A stretch of 64,000 nucleotides of DNA from Rhodocollybia butyracea (Eukaryota > Basidiomycota > Agaricomycetes > Agaricales > Omphalotaceae). Shown here piece after piece: positions 1 through 12,683 of the stretch (positions are counted from its first letter, which is position 1; every line of letters begins with the position of its first letter). Location of the stretch: contig JADNRY010000002.1 in assembly GCA_015501585.1 (NCBI GenBank), positions 186,001-250,000 on the forward strand, written 5' to 3'. The notes beneath the pieces are model-generated. The model ran no database searches. It was not told where the DNA came from and was given only the letters and a program-made list of their open reading frames with translations. The position numbers and the translations under genes are program-made.

Positions 1-1074
1 GTTTAGTGCCAAGAAAATGTCAACCGGGTCAGTGTGAGTCTTGCTTGATTCAGGGACTGTGACTTTAACTGGGAGACCAGCCTTGAACTCGATGGTAATT
101 TGCTCTGGGGTCTGAGGGGAATTTTCGGGAGAGTTGGTAAGTTTCCACATGTCGGCGGGAGGAGTGGTATTGGGATCTTCAAGGATACCAGCTTCATATG
201 AAATATGGAAGAGATTTTCGTCTGTTGACCATGGTTTTGCGGTAGTTTGGGTTACGGGTATGGATTTTTCGGCAGCGTAAGCAAGCAAATCCTTGCGGCC
301 TGCAAACCGGTGGTAGAATTCTAATACGAAGATAATAAGATGGTGTTCAACAATCAATTGTCTTTCCGTACCAGGAATTCGCCAGGGAGCGACGACTTTG
401 ATATCAGGTTTCAAGCCATAGAATGCGAGTTCGAAACGAACTTGGTCATTTCCTTTACCAGTGCAACCATGTGAGACGTAACTTTGCAAAGCAAAGATAA
501 GTTATCCGCACACGATGACAATGACAAAACTTACTCGCAACCTTCTCGTTCAGCGACAGATATCATGCCCCGTGCAATGACTGGACGGGCCAGTGATGTA
601 CCAAGCAGGTAGACGTTCTATGTTGTTTATCAGTAATATTTCCAGATGGCAATCGATAATGAAATCACTTCGTAAATGCAGTTGGCTTGAACTGCTGGGT
701 AGATAAGTTCATTGACAAATTCACGTTTCATGTCCTGCCGTGTGCACGTTAAGACCAACAGTAGATCGATGGATAATAGACACACTTCAAGGAAGAACTT
801 TTTGGCTCCAACTTTGAGAGCTTTTTTTTCGGCAGCAGCAAAATCCTGGTAGAGATGAATGAGTGGTGCGGCGCGTAAGCTTTTAGCAGTTTTTGACCTC
901 TTCCTGGCCGACATCTGCCATGAAAGCGTAGACTTCGTAGCCTTGTTCGATCAGCCAAGCAAGAATACATGAGGTATCTGCGTTCATAGTTAGGAAAAGT
1001 AGGTAGATGATTATTCGCGACGTACCTAGTCCTCCGGAATAAGCAAGCAGAACACGTCCAGAATTTGCGGGCAT
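1..1074 (-). CDS. ARG1: argininosuccinate synthase, 5' part (runs off left edge)
   Basis: Argininosuccinate synthase joins citrulline and aspartate using ATP in arginine biosynthesis. The ATG at 1074-1072 opens [16 protein letters not shown], and an intron then separates it from [16 protein letters not shown]. Together these form the N-type PP-loop ATP-binding motif SGGLDTS. Further exons read [50 protein letters not shown] and, near the left edge, [20 protein letters not shown], all family signatures. At least five short introns are visible. The 3' end lies outside the window, so only roughly the first 60-70% of the protein is present. The gene is divergent from the RING gene starting at 1235. 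Identification is by strong motif recognition; exon ends were placed by eye. Confidence 0.93.
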
Positions 1075-1234
1075 TTTGAGATGGAGATGGATGTCGAAAG
1101 CGAAATATGTCCGAGTCACAAACGAGGCGTCAATTGTTTTCGTTATCTCTATCATAGCCTTTATCTTATCTTTCGCATCATTACAGCTTGTGGCACTGGC
1201 CCCCACTGGCATTGTTCTCTCCCACTTATCCTTC
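1075..1234. promoter_or_regulatory. compact divergent promoter between ARG1 and the RING gene
   Basis: Only 160 bp separate the start codons of the argininosuccinate synthase gene (leftward) and the RING-finger gene (rightward), so both 5' UTRs and core promoters must share this stretch or overlap the neighbouring gene. It contains an open frame in phase with the RING gene, but the encoded hydrophobic stretch does not resemble that protein, and ATG 1235 gives the better start. No specific transcription-factor site is asserted. Confidence 0.5.
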
Positions 1235-3284
1235 ATGGACACTGCTCGTCGAAACCCACCATCTTTGAACCAAAACCCAACTCGAAGACCGAAAACTATA
1301 TCTCGCAAAGCATCTGTCGATAACTCGTCCAGTAACGTTGGTTCTTCCAGACGGAGTAAATCTCGTTCTCCGTCTCGAGGAGCCAGACAAGACCCATTCG
1401 CAGCTCTTAATGCTTCGATGTCAGCGACAAAGCTGTCTTCTGGGAGCCGCTCATCCAAAGGCACTAGCACCGGTAGCGTCAGACAAAGTGGCGTCTCTTC
1501 CCAAGATATTGACATGCTTTCTGATGCTGGACAACGCGTAAAGCTCACTGTGCTCCAAAGAGCCCATGATAGCAGACCAAATACGCCTGCATCTGGTCCG
1601 TCTGGTGCACAGAAAAGGGACAAAGGGAAGGAGCGTCAGTCTAAACCACATGGCGCCGTTCCGGAAACCTCTTTCTCGGGGCCTCTGGCTGCTGCAGAGT
1701 TTGATCGTATGAGGAGGGAGATTGAGAGTTTGAAGAGTACTGTGAGTGAGCAGAAGAGGAGCGTAAAGAAACAGACAAAGGTATGGTCAAAACTTCTTTT
1801 CCTACGTTCTCTGATCAATTTTGTGACACCTAGAAAATCGAAGACTTAAAAGCTGAAGTCGCTAGTGGTAAAGCGGTAAGCTCCTTACTTCATAGATTGA
1901 CTCGTCTTATCTCCTTCTGCTACAGGTCAGAGATGAACAAGACGCTCAAATTAAACTATTGAAAGCGAAGGATCATCACAGCGAAGAACTGCTCACTACC
2001 ATTGAAACGTCTCTTACTTGTAACATCTGCATGGAAATTTTGACGAAACCCTTCTCGTGCGTTCAATTCAAAAGCAATAATCTTGTTCTATACCTAATAT
2101 ACATTCTAGATTGTCCCCTTGCGGTCACACCTTCTGCCTACAAGATTTGCAAGAGTGGTTCCGGAAAGCCCCACCGACTGACGATGATATGGACTTGGAT
2201 ATGGATGATACCGAATACTACCTCAAACATCGTTCAAAAACTTGTCCTGCTTGTCGCGCTATCATCGTAGGCCGGCCTCTTCCAGTCTACATCGTGAATA
2301 ACATCATAGGCGCTGTTCAAAAGTCTAAATTAACAGCGACTGGTGATGGTGCTACCTCCCGTCGCAGTAATAGTCCTTATGTTTCCGAAGACCCATGGGA
2401 GGGCCTTTTCCCCAATGGCAGTGAATACGAGGAGGATGAGGAGGATGAGGAGGATGAGGGCATGGAATTTGGCCTTCTGTATAGTGATTCCGCTGATTCG
2501 GAGATGGATGTACAGTATGAAAGCGAAGAGTATGATAGTAACGGTGAACCCGATGAAGAGGAGGGCAGTGCCGCTGAAGAGGAGGGCGGTGAGAATGTGG
2601 ACCCAGATGACTATAGTGACGAGGACGATGACACGTTTATCTTGCCTCAATGGGAACCTCCCTACTATGACGTGGGTCCGATATCCGAGGTTGGCCTACA
2701 GCGACAGTTGATTCGGCGTGGTTGTCCACCTTGGTTATCTACCACGTACCGCATGCGCTACTCGCACAACAACGGTCTCATCGCTCATCTGAACTCCCTC
2801 GATCCAGATGATGTTGGACTCCCTCTGCATGGATCTACCAATCGTATGCACCGACTTTTCCTTGGATGGAACATACCTGGAACGGATGAAACGTTTTCTG
2901 AAGATAGTGGAAGACTCTTCATAATCCAGTTGCTGGAAGAGTTTAAAGCTCACGCGAGTAGGTTCTCCGTCAATGAGCGGCCTAATGGATGTCTGGATGT
3001 CCGCGTCCTTGTCAGTGCTGATTCAGTGAACACATATCATACCACGGACTCTGAAGTATGGGGGTAGAATGCATTCTTTACTTATTGACTTGAACGAATA
3101 TGTACTTTGTGATTTAGAAGACAAGTGTTCGTTGTATTATTAATATTTTCAGGACCCTCGAGACCTGTATCTTCTGGGCATAAATACACGTACCCTGAAG
3201 GAGTTTGTATGTATCACCGGAATTCTACCACTTCCGAGAAGCTTGTATAAATTCACATAGATGTACGTATTCATCCGGCAATGA
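1235..3284 (+). CDS. RING-finger (C3HC4) protein, probable E3 ubiquitin ligase
   Basis: Predicted exons 1235-1780, 1834-1875, 1926-2056, 2110-3055, 3153-3206 and 3261-3284 give about 580 residues. The first ~180 residues are Ser/Arg/Lys-rich and disordered, followed by a short coiled coil ([20 protein letters not shown]). A RING finger follows: CNICMEIL, then [15 protein letters not shown] after an intron, then CPACR. The gap between the zinc-ligand pairs is long and acidic ([11 protein letters not shown]). Downstream is a strongly acidic region rich in E and D, including a GAGGATGAG-type simple repeat near 2428-2460, and then a conserved-looking C-terminal region. The RING implies E2 binding and ubiquitin transfer; the substrate is unknown. 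The last two small exons are less certain; an alternative stop is at 3258-3260. Confidence 0.82.
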
Positions 3285-4871
3285 TGATTACTGATGGACA
3301 TTGCGGTGGGGATGATTGCTGAGGACAATAAGATGAAGTTCTATATGTACCCGCATCTGTAGTTTGCTCATTGTGCCCATGTTAAGTATAATTCTCGCAC
3401 TGGTTAATTTCACTTGACCTCCAGATCCAAGCTCAAAAATTCGGACGCGTCGCTGAACCCGTATGAGTAAAGGAAGAACTTAAAATTACTTTGCTTGCGG
3501 AGTCCCACACTCGTGATATACGCGTGAGTATTGGAGGATGACTCTAATTTCGCTCACCATGAGTCATTGGATTACGCACGCGTTCATCGCGTCCCTTGAT
3601 ATTTCGTGGGGTATGTAGGTCCTGGCAGGTCAGGGCCACGTTCAAATTCCGCACGTACTCGCTTCCCAAGTCCAACAAAGTTCCCACTGTGCCGGGTCTT
3701 ATTTCTTCTACAATACCTTATCTTACCTCGTCTCACGAAACCTCAACGTTCAGATCAACCCTTAGGACAATGTTTAAAGTTCTCATTGTCCTCTGGTTTT
3801 GGTAAATGCAGAATCGAGATTCGGAGGCATAGTATTTCGGGTTAAACTCACATATTCTGATGCTTCAAGTAAGTAAAATACTTTTGGATGCACTAAGTCT
3901 CGTCGTCTCCACCGGCACCGATGAGCATCATCAAGTCCCTTTTGTAAGAGTATCTCTTTGAGAAAGATTTTACAATATTCTGCTAGACTGGGGACCCACA
4001 GATAAAGTTAAAAAATGACGCGCCGAGTTCAGATATGATCTGGTAAGTTACCGCTTATGATCATCCTGCCGTTCGACGCAAATTCACGCAACATACTTGA
4101 CTGATTCTGAAAATTTACGACACTCAACGTAGAGTTGTCTCGCACATTCGCCCCTCGAGCTCCGGATTTTCGAGTCAAAAATATTTTTACAGTGCACTGA
4201 CTCCGTCTGAGATGATCCTCAAGCTGCCTCCAAAATAATCTGAAGCTACGACCTGAATGCGGGGACTGCACTTACGAATAAAAAATGGCACTGCCCGCTG
4301 CACAAAGCGTCGGATTCAGCGTTCCTAATTAGATACTTTCCCAGTGCAAGTCATTGTGATGAGATCTCTAGAGATCCCCCACGCTTCTACGTCGGAATTC
4401 CAGGCTCTGACGGTCACTGACTCGTACTCAGGGAAAGTTTGTGATATATTACAACGCTGTACTAGAGAGCAAGTCCGCGCACGATAACAATACATTAGCA
4501 CATCTTCTTGAATCCCTGCGCCGATTTCGGTCAAGTCCGTCCCTCAAAGTTCCTTTTATAGAAGACAATGAACAAAACCATGATGACCATGCGGAAGAGC
4601 ATTTCGGACCATTTAATGGCCACATACTGCTATAAAACTTGAACGTTGTATTGTCTTTTAGTTCTGATCCCCCCACCTACCTAATTGTTCTTGGTCGACA
4701 GATTCAAGAAAAAGGTGGATGAACTAAGGGAAGCGTTATTGTCTTCCAACTTGCCAACGTCGAGGAGGTTGCTACTGACAACGTCCTCTGCCGTCTGACC
4801 TTTATGACCTTCGCGCTAGTCTAAAAATATTGGCATTTGTTTTTCGTTCTTCCATACTCTCCTCCTCACTC
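3285..4871. other. intergenic, no gene recognised
   Basis: This 1.6-kb stretch between the RING and HMG-box genes has only short frames with no recognisable protein, repeat or RNA gene. It presumably includes the 3' end of the RING transcript and the promoter of the HMG-box gene. Confidence 0.5.
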
Positions 4872-6378
4872 ATGCCTGCACTACGCACTCACAATCACGT
4901 CCAATGTAAGCCACGAATTTCGTTCGTCGATATCAAACCTCAATTACGATCGTCGCAGTACTAGAATTGGACGCCGACAAACCTTCGCTACCAACGTTGG
5001 CCGTAATCGCGCCAACGCCGCGAACTTCAAGTTTCACGTTCCCCATCTCTCATAATCTTGATATTAGCCCTTACTCTACACCATCCAACTCGCCTTTCGA
5101 GCCCGATCTTAATTCCATGGACCTTACATCTCCAGCATCATCTTATTTACCAACACCTCCATCAACACGACCTTTGTCTCGTGAATCATCTGTATCTGTA
5201 TCATCACCATCCTCGAACGCCGGGGCTGACGCTGAGCGTCGTCCGAAAAAAGGCGACGGGGATTATGTTAAGCGACCAGAAAACGCATTTATCTTGTTTC
5301 GACGCAAATGTTGCGAGGACCGTCAGCAAGCAGAGGAAGGAGGTCGCACAAAAAAGCAGCGCCAGGCGGACCTATCGAAAACCATTAGTCAGAAGTGGAA
5401 AAACTTACCTTTGAAAGACCGAGAATACTGGGAGGACTTGGCGAAGGAGAAGAAGAGGAAACATCAGGAGATGTATCCAGACTATGTTTATCGACCGCAG
5501 CGGGTTCGAGACAAGGACGGGAGGGTAAGAAATAAGACGTATACCAAACGTAATAGAGGAAAGAGGTCGGAGCAGCGTGAAGTCGACACTGAAGGGGAGA
5601 CAGCGTTTGTGGTCCGATCGACGAGTCGATCCACGTCTGCCTCTACTACACCTCTGTCTTACCACACGGTTCACATTCCCATCGTCCTCCCCAGATCGTC
5701 ATGTTCATCGTCTCCCTCCCTTCCTATAAGCGTTCAACCCAATAGCTACGCAGAGATTCCCGACTTCGACTATGTCCCTAACAGTCGATCCTCCAACTCT
5801 GATTCCTTGTTCCAGCTGCAGGCGAGAAGTCTCCAGGTAAAGTCGTCTTCAATGGTCCGTGTTATACCGCAAGCTGACGGCGTGCTTTCCAACAGTCGTC
5901 AGATTTGGTTCGCGATCTCTTCGATCTTCAGGACCAGACTACAAATTTGACCGAGGGAGTATGCACCCAGCTCCAGTCTCTTAGTCCACTTTCTTCGATA
6001 GCGTCTTCGCCGGTTTCCGGCCCCTTTACACCCACTTCTACCCTTGATCAACATCACTTTGGTCAATTTCCATTTGATCATCCCAACCACCAGATTCCTT
6101 CCGACTTGGACGTTCAGATAGCGACGCCATCTGACATGGAGCCTAACTTTTCCAGTTATACTTGGGATCCCAGCACTATTTGGGAAAGGGAGCCAAGCAT
6201 GCTCATGTGCGACGACTTTGATCTTCATGTCATTCCGCCTATCGAGCTCGGTCAAACTTATGGCGAAGATGATGTATTTGGTATAGCTCCCGCTGCTACT
6301 ACCTTCGACGGGTTTTCTATGCAGGATTTTTCGCAGTATAGCCAGAACTTTCTGTCTATGGATTGTTCAGCGTCGTGA
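4872..6378 (+). CDS. MATA-type HMG-box transcription factor
   Basis: Exons 4872-4905, 4959-5836 and 5896-6378 give 464 residues in one frame. The ATG at 4872 (MPALRTHNHVQ) was chosen because the long downstream frame has no ATG near its beginning and the first intron (gtaag..cgcag) joins it in phase. Residues ~85-110 are a Ser/Pro-rich linker. The HMG box follows: YVKRPENAFILFRRKC, SKTISQKWKNLPLKDREYWE, AKEKKRKHQEMYPDYVYRPQ. This is the form found in fungal MATA/STE11-like regulators. The C-terminal half is Ser/Pro/Gln-rich with acidic-aromatic patches (MEPNFSSYTWDP), likely an activation region. It should bind DNA in the nucleus, with developmental or mating roles by family; no homeodomain or pheromone-receptor genes are nearby, so it is not evidence for a mating-type locus. 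Confidence 0.88.
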
Positions 6379-6788
6379 AAGGTTTTGGACTACCAAGTTT
6401 CGAGACATGCACCTATTTCTTGAAGACCGTATATCATTATGCCTCACCTGTAATAATTACATTTGTAAAGCCTATGATATATGTTTGAGCATCCAAACTT
6501 CGATATTGGAGCACATCAAATATATAGACAAGATTCAAGCACTGTGATTTTGGGTTCAAGTTTTTCTGTAGACACACGAGTGTTAAACGCACCCTGTCCC
6601 CATATCTATTGCACTTTCCCAACTCAAGCTTTTATCGCCGTTGTGACCATAACTCTGAAAGCGTTGACGTCAAGTTCTGTCCAGATTCTGTCTGCGATCT
6701 CGTGGGGTAACATTACCCAGATCTCAGAAAATAGTTGGTTTAGATATAGCAACGTCGAGAAGAGCCACAGGGCGCTAAGTAAACAAAA
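6379..6788. other. convergent intergenic region
   Basis: This is the 3'-to-3' gap between the HMG-box gene and the thioesterase gene. It holds only short frames and no recognisable element; it presumably contains both polyadenylation regions. Confidence 0.5.
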
Positions 6789-7561
6789 TCATAGCTTGGT
6801 TAACATCGTAGGTTTGCGAGTCGGTGTCATTTTTACATGGACTCCAGATACCACCAACCGATGATTAGTAGCACTCCATATCTGAGAGGGAGCCTGTCAG
6901 CGGACACTGAAGATGTAAGCAACATAACAAGACAACCAACCTCCGTCTGTGCTGATACCGCTCGTCTTCCAACCGTCATACTGGTGTTGATAATTTTCAG
7001 TTCTTCGCCCCTGAATCGAATGATTATAGCTGTTTCGCGGAAAGTATGGTATACTGCTTACAGAAAAGCTGAGGCATGGAAGACGAGATTTATAGCTTGG
7101 GAGACGGTGATTATGGGCTTTCCGGTAAGATGCATTTGTAGTGCAGCTATGGACAAAGTAGAGCAACTATGAATGCGAATTGGAATCGAAATATCGATGA
7201 ATATGGACAGAAGACGCACAGATCAACTAGTAGAGCTGAGCAGCCGCCGTGCAAAGCTCCCCAGCTATTTATCATGTCTACAAACACTTTAGTTAGAGAT
7301 GAGGATGACGGTAGTAATCATACCCTCTTCAACCCGGATGCTGCACACCACCCTGGCTTCCTCGTTCAATCGTTCTGCTACTTTATGAGTAAGCGATACT
7401 TCTGATATTCTAATCCTCTCTACGACGCCTTCGGCGAAAGTTGTGTAGAACTGGCCTGATCCTTCAATAAGTGTGTTGAAGGAGAACCGAGGATCAACTA
7501 AGAGCGCCTTGATATCATTCGATGCATTGCCTAGTATGCTGGCTGGATCTTGTGATGGCAT
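6789..7561 (-). CDS. hotdog-fold acyl-CoA thioesterase (PaaI/ACOT13-like)
   Basis: The gene is hidden by four short introns. Exons 7324-7561, 7220-7277, 7062-7166, 6941-7010 and 6789-6881 (minus strand) give 187 residues. After splicing the protein carries the family signature NSWGALHGGCSALLVDLCST, followed by GKPIITVSQAINLVFHASAF, GEELKIINTSMTVGRRAV, and a final strand ending LVVSGVHVKMTP. These match the order of PaaI-type 4HBT thioesterases, in which HGG..LVD forms the central hotdog helix and active-site region. The likely role is hydrolysis of acyl-CoA, in cytosol or mitochondria; substrate chain length cannot be read. Length fits the family (about 150-190 residues). Splice sites are all GT..AG and the frame stays open throughout. 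Confidence 0.85.
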
Positions 7562-7801
7562 TGGGAACCTGTTCTGCTTGAACTAGGCTATAGGTTTGGT
7601 TATAAGTTTGGTAGACAAGGTCAGAAAAGCACGAGCTAATTCACTGACGGCCGGACATCAATAATATCCGATATCCGAATCCAGAAACCATAAAGCTCCT
7701 CGCCTTTGGTCGTTCGAAATTTTAGCTGGTCTATCAGAGATGAGGTCGCTGTTAGACTTGGAATGTTTTAGCGCCCGTTTACATACAGCTTGTCTGGAGC
7801 C

Positions 7802-8686
7802 ATGAGCACATCAGAGTTAGTCACCGAACTTGGCCTTTTACTTCGAGCATTACATCTTCCTCTTACTCTTGAATCACCTGCAGAGCTGACACCATCCCTT
7901 TTGCTTGCCATTCTCGAGTCAATTCTCGCATCTCGGCTTCCGCTCTCTTCTGACCTTCGAAACGCCCTGACTTCTAAGTCTACGGAAGCCAAAAACGCCA
8001 AAATTCAATGTATGAAGGTTTTTTTAGGCGTCTTCTCCGATATTTTGAAAGAAAATGTTGGCTTGGCCAATATCGATCCTCGAAAACTCGCGAACGGAGA
8101 CTGGGATGAGGTGGTGTACATCGGAGAGATGTTGTGTTTTATGGGTAGAGAGACAGGTATTACGGATGGTATTTTGGATCATGGAGATGTTAAAGAACTT
8201 CAAGGATGGCGTCTTACACCTTCCACCGGTCATGACACCTCAATCTCTTCTCATCGTTCGTCGTCCACCACAGACACGAGCACTAGTCTTCACTCTGACT
8301 TTGCCGACTTGCGCTCGTTTCAGAACTCGTACACCCCGTCCCTGCCGTCACCTTCCACCTCTTCGCGGTCGAGAATACAGGCGCATTTAGAAACTGAACC
8401 TCTTGTGCGGTATTCTGGCTATATACAGCCTGTGGACGAGGACACGGAAATAAGCTCCTTCGAGCTCAATCAAAGCGGAAGAACATCAATTCCTAGCTCG
8501 AATCAGGTACCCTGCTTTCTTGATTTTGCAGATAATTTCGCTGAGAAGCTTTATGTTAATTTCCAGTGGGACCATTCCTCGTTTGTCAAGCTTTTTGAAC
8601 CAGACCCTCAAGCACGAACATTATCCCTTCTACAACAACGAGCTTTTTTGTTACGTGAACTAGCAAAATATCACGAGCAAGGATAG
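7802..8686 (+). CDS. DUF5745-like protein (centrosomal CEP95-type N-terminus), hypothetical
   Basis: The ATG at 7802 begins MSTSELVTELGLLLRALHLP; an upstream in-frame TTG was ignored. Residues 1-115 are helical and leucine-rich with SLLLAILESILASRLPL and DEVVYIGEMLCFMGRE, a calponin-homology-like fold that I associate, with moderate confidence, with DUF5745 proteins of basidiomycetes. Residues ~130-210 are Ser/Thr-rich and probably disordered. A 60-nt intron at 8507-8566 is likely (gtaccc..ttccag; the frame is open either way). The short C-terminus ends with a helical LSLLQQRAFLLRELAKYHE. A role at the spindle pole or centrosome is only suggested by the family; nothing catalytic is visible. 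Confidence 0.65.
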   Translation: MSTSELVTELGLLLRALHLPLTLESPAELTPSLLLAILESILASRLPLSSDLRNALTSKSTEAKNAKIQCMKVFLGVFSDILKENVGLANIDPRKLANGDWDEVVYIGEMLCFMGRETGITDGILDHGDVKELQGWRLTPSTGHDTSISSHRSSSTTDTSTSLHSDFADLRSFQNSYTPSLPSPSTSSRSRIQAHLETEPLVRYSGYIQPVDEDTEISSFELNQSGRTSIPSSNQVPCFLDFADNFAEKLYVNFQWDHSSFVKLFEPDPQARTLSLLQQRAFLLRELAKYHEQG

Positions 8687-9215
8687 CCTCTACTTGATGA
8701 CTTCGACTTCTTGCGGATAGAATCACTTTAGAGGTTGGTTGTAAATCACACGGTCAAGAGCTTAGTTTTGATGTTTTCTCAGATTTTCGTGGACTATCCA
8801 TCTGCTTTCTAGTCCTTTTTTGGCCACAGACTCAGAAAATGAAACATGTATGTTGGGTGTTCTTTACATATGAATTATGCTCACTTTGCTTCTAGAGTTT
8901 GTGTAATGAAACTGAGCACTCAATTGCGAACAGGATAGTACCAGGGTTATGTGACATAGTTTGCATGAAGAAATGGGAGTATTGACATGCTGATTCTAGG
9001 CAGGCGACCTGGCTCGTTATGTCTCTTCAACATAGTATCTTCCGTCTGCATGAAGAGGAACGCGATCTCACTGTACCTAGGGAATTTCGTTCCACCCCTT
9101 CGTCTGAACTGGGCTCTTAATTACATACTTCAATCACTACCTAATAGGTAGAGGAACATTAACGACTGATACTGGCATATTCGTGTTATCTATCATTTCA
9201 CCCCACCGCTTGCAA
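8687..9215. other. convergent intergenic region
   Basis: Gap between the DUF5745-like gene and the 3' end of the urea transporter gene. Only short frames are present and no element was recognised. Confidence 0.5.
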
Positions 9216-12200
9216 TCAAGTGGCTTGCCTACGCAGCGACCTGTAACAACCGACACTGATGACTATAATCTCCTGCCTTGACTCCCAAACGGGAAGAAGC
9301 ACCGAGAAAAAACCGCTCGAAAGGACCCAAATACTGGGATTGAATGAGTGATAGTGATTCCAGAGCACTTATTTGCACTCACATGCCCACCGATGTCCAG
9401 AAGGTAAAAAACGGCTTGCTATACACATAATGCGAAAAAAATAGTGGGAGCGGCACTTGAAAAATGGTCTTCCGATTAGAAAGAAGCTCAGAGATGTTGA
9501 GACAGAAGCCTACCTATCAGGGTAACAATGAGAGTCAACACCAGAGAATACAACATCGCTCTCTTGAAGCTTGCTTTCAAAACCGAAATATCCACAACGC
9601 CTCCATCCGCTAGGACTACCTGTCGATCGGCTGCAGTGTTTTGAACTTCGACAGTATCCGACCCTTTTTCCTCATCTAAAGCACTATTTCTGTCAGTGGA
9701 AGTATCTGCGCTATCCAGATTAGCGATCCCTCGAGTTCCTTTGAAGTCATAGGCAGCAGGTCCTATTCGGGGGTTTATCAGAGGTCTGTTTTCAAAACAA
9801 ATAAAAGAAACCCAACTCCAGAGCGACAAACCGACTGTGATGATTCCAGAAAATAGCAAACCAGTCAGCCCACTACAGACCGCGGAGTACGGATTCGCAA
9901 GGTTTGTGATGTTGATACTACCTGATACAAAGGGTCAGTCAAATTTTCACTGGGCTAAAGAAACTCACCAAGGATTTTCCAGCATCCTATCATCCACGCA
10001 GCCATCCCGAGCATTGCCCCCAAGATAGGGCCTTCAGGCCGAGATTCAGGTTTCATAGGTTAGGCCAAGAAGACAGGTCCGCGCACCAAGGATGACCGCA
10101 GTCCTCGTCAATTTGCTCCATGACACCGTCAGCGCGATGGGGATCACCGCAGGGCTGAGAACAACCCCTCTGCGGTGGTTATATATAACTAATCAGTAAT
10201 GACGATCTAGATCACTGGAAAGAACCTACTGAACGTAGAACAGCTGGGGATTCAAGTTCAAGTGAGCTGATCGAATGTGAGTGGAAGTGCACAAGTACTT
10301 ACCCAACCGAGATCTACTCCTGCTTTATTAAGCTAGTAGGGAATGAGATCAGGAATTGATCATGGGTGTTTCGAATGAGTAGCATACGATTACTGCCCAT
10401 GCACCCATCCAGACTGCCCAAAAGCAAATAAAATAATGAGATACTTTGACAATTTCGGACCCTTTTGCGTTCGGCCTGAAATACGTTCGATATATGCTAT
10501 GTCCGAAGGTCAGCTACAAGTTTTATCTATTGTTTGCTTTGAAACTCGCACTCGTACGAACTACAGGACCCAAACGAATTAGTCATCAAACACGCTAGAC
10601 ACATATATAACTCACAAAAGACTAGAGACAGCAATCAGCTCTGCACTGGCGGCTGAAGTGACGGCCATAAAAACAACCTGATTACAAAAACTCTTTACTA
10701 CCAGTTGCAGCTCTCGATGCAAGCCAGATATCGTACCAAAAGCACGGCTACCGCACCTCCCTTTCCCATGAGAACTACGGCGGCAGCGGGGGCTGCAAGA
10801 CCTGCACTTGTTTGAGAAGCCGATAATGGGTTAGGGTACGTAGGAAAATTCGGCTATGTGAACCTCAGAAGTCAACTCTATCTGGGGGTGGCAGGGGATA
10901 ACAGATAACGCACGTTGTTAACGAGAGCGCGCGCAGCGAGACCCAGGCACGAGGCAAAGGCGAGAGGCACGGCAAACCAGGATAAACCACCTAGCATCTA
11001 GAGTTTGCAGTCGGTACAAGTGTGAGATTAATTAGGAAGAAGTACTCACGTAGGCCTTCGTAGTCGACGTCGGATGACTTGCAATGGCCTGTGCTTCGCC
11101 TCAGTATGAAATTTCGACGCTGCGTTGCTTTTATAAAGCTTACTCGTTGCCAGTAACCTACGGTGAAAGCGATGTTAGCCACTCGAGTGCATATTTTATG
11201 ACATTATGGAGTGACCTTGATCACAGAAGATGCCCGCAAATCCACTAAGGATGGTGGCGGCACCAAAGACCAAGCCCTGATTTGATTTCATAGTCAAGTA
11301 GCTTCCGTCCTGGTTTCCTTCTACGGGCGTAATAGTCGACGCTGCCTGAAGTAGATCGTACAGACCAGAGACACCTTCGGTCGCCGTTGAGGTACCACTG
11401 AATAAATCCCTAAGAATGACTGAGCCTTTGATGAGTCGGCGCAAAACTCACTAGGTTCTGAATACGAACTAGAACCGATGTTAATCATAAAAGTAGGAAC
11501 CGGAAGAGCACGAACAATGTAAATAACCACGAATAGAATCACTGTGTGGCTCCAATCGCATATGAACGTTGCCCGTAAGCCTCTACGGAAGATATCAATG
11601 GAACAGGATGCGGAAATTTGCCTTGAAACAACTGACCCCACTAAAACATATACTGCAATGCCAATTGGAAGCAGCATACATGCAGCATCTGAGTGTTATA
11701 TGGGTCAGATAAGTGACCCTGAAGGAGGTTCTACTAGTACCGGTATTCATGCCTGTTAAGGCGGTAACTGTGGCTGATCCCCGACTGTTCTTCCTGTAAG
11801 ATTGGCAGGATCCCGGATCGGAAACAAGTACGCACGTAACAAAGACCCACACACAATAAGGTTACAGAGAAAACCATAGAATGTGAACAACATATGAGGA
11901 CCAGTTCCAAATCGCACTTGCACGATCTATGGAAGAGGTAAAAAGCTGAATACCAGTTGCAGGATAGACTCGCGTGCTCACTTCAAGGAAAGTATGGGCA
12001 CCGTTCGCATTCATCTTAACGCGGGCGGCAACCATGCCAAAAATCGCCAATTGGATTGTCCCGCCTACGGCATACCACCTACAAACGCACGACTCTGATG
12101 AAAGGAAAATATAGAAAAGTAGGCACATAGATACCAAGGTCCGCTGACACCAAAGGTATATGCTGCCGTGCTAGACTGCAGCAATGTCGCACTCCACGTC

Positions 12201-12683
12201 CAAGCACTGACGCTAAAAGAGCACGGTAAAAAGTGGGCCTACGACTCCATGATAGTACGCACATCCCACAACAGACTAGTCCAGGCTATCCAACAAACGC
12301 AAAGTGAGTATGTATCGTTCGTTTTCGCAGAGAGGTATTATCGACCTTGACGTTCCTAGACGCACTCTGATTGGAATGTCAGTCACATTCATGCTGCATT
12401 CATACTGAACTTGCCGTAAATTCCTCAGAAGACCTGGGAGAAATATCCGTATATCGCGATTGCAAGTAAGTTAGGACGAGCATCACCCCCGCAAAGAAGA
12501 AACCGACGCCTTTCAAGACAGGCGCAGTGAGTTGAGGTTCGATAAGCCATTATGAGAGTGGACACACCGACAACAACACCATATCCAACGCTTTGGCCTA
12601 GACAAGTACGATTAGACTGGAGGCACTTGTAGAAAGTCTCTGCACTCGCTTAACAGTGGTCTAAACTCGGAGACGGCTGACAT
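9216..12683 (-). CDS. Dur3-like urea/polyamine transporter (sodium:solute symporter family)
   Basis: Many-exon membrane transporter read leftward. In order: GQSVGYGVVVGVSTLIMA (first membrane helix), LTYLQSRYTDISPRSSEEFT, GLVCCGIVSAWTWSATLLQS, YTFGVSGPWYAVGGTIQLA, NANGAHTFLEV, LLPIGIAVYVLV with RATFICDWSHTVILF, VSGLYDLLQAASTITPVEGN, SYLTMKSNQGLVFGAATILS and FTVGYWQR. The C-terminal part has ENRPLINPRIGPAAYDFKGT, a charged cytosolic loop, VPLPLFFSHYVYSKPFF and finally LPVWESRQEI. This order matches fungal Dur3 active urea transporters in the plasma membrane. At least ten introns are implied. The start (ATG 12683) and the first intron are uncertain, as is the last exon (stop about 9216). Regulation by nitrogen source is typical of the family, not shown here. 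Confidence 0.87.

Noticed and set aside
1076..1234. N-terminal extension of the RING protein containing a hydrophobic segment
   Set aside because: It lies in the 160-bp divergent promoter, and ATG 1235 begins a sequence more like the rest of the protein.
883..1623. Long minus-strand open frame of 246 residues
   Set aside because: It overlaps the RING gene's first exon on the opposite strand; only its end, corresponding to argininosuccinate synthase exon 1, is real coding.
4872..6378. Mating-type locus around the HMG-box gene
   Set aside because: MATA-type HMG proteins occur widely in basidiomycetes, and no homeodomain pair or pheromone/receptor genes are in the window.
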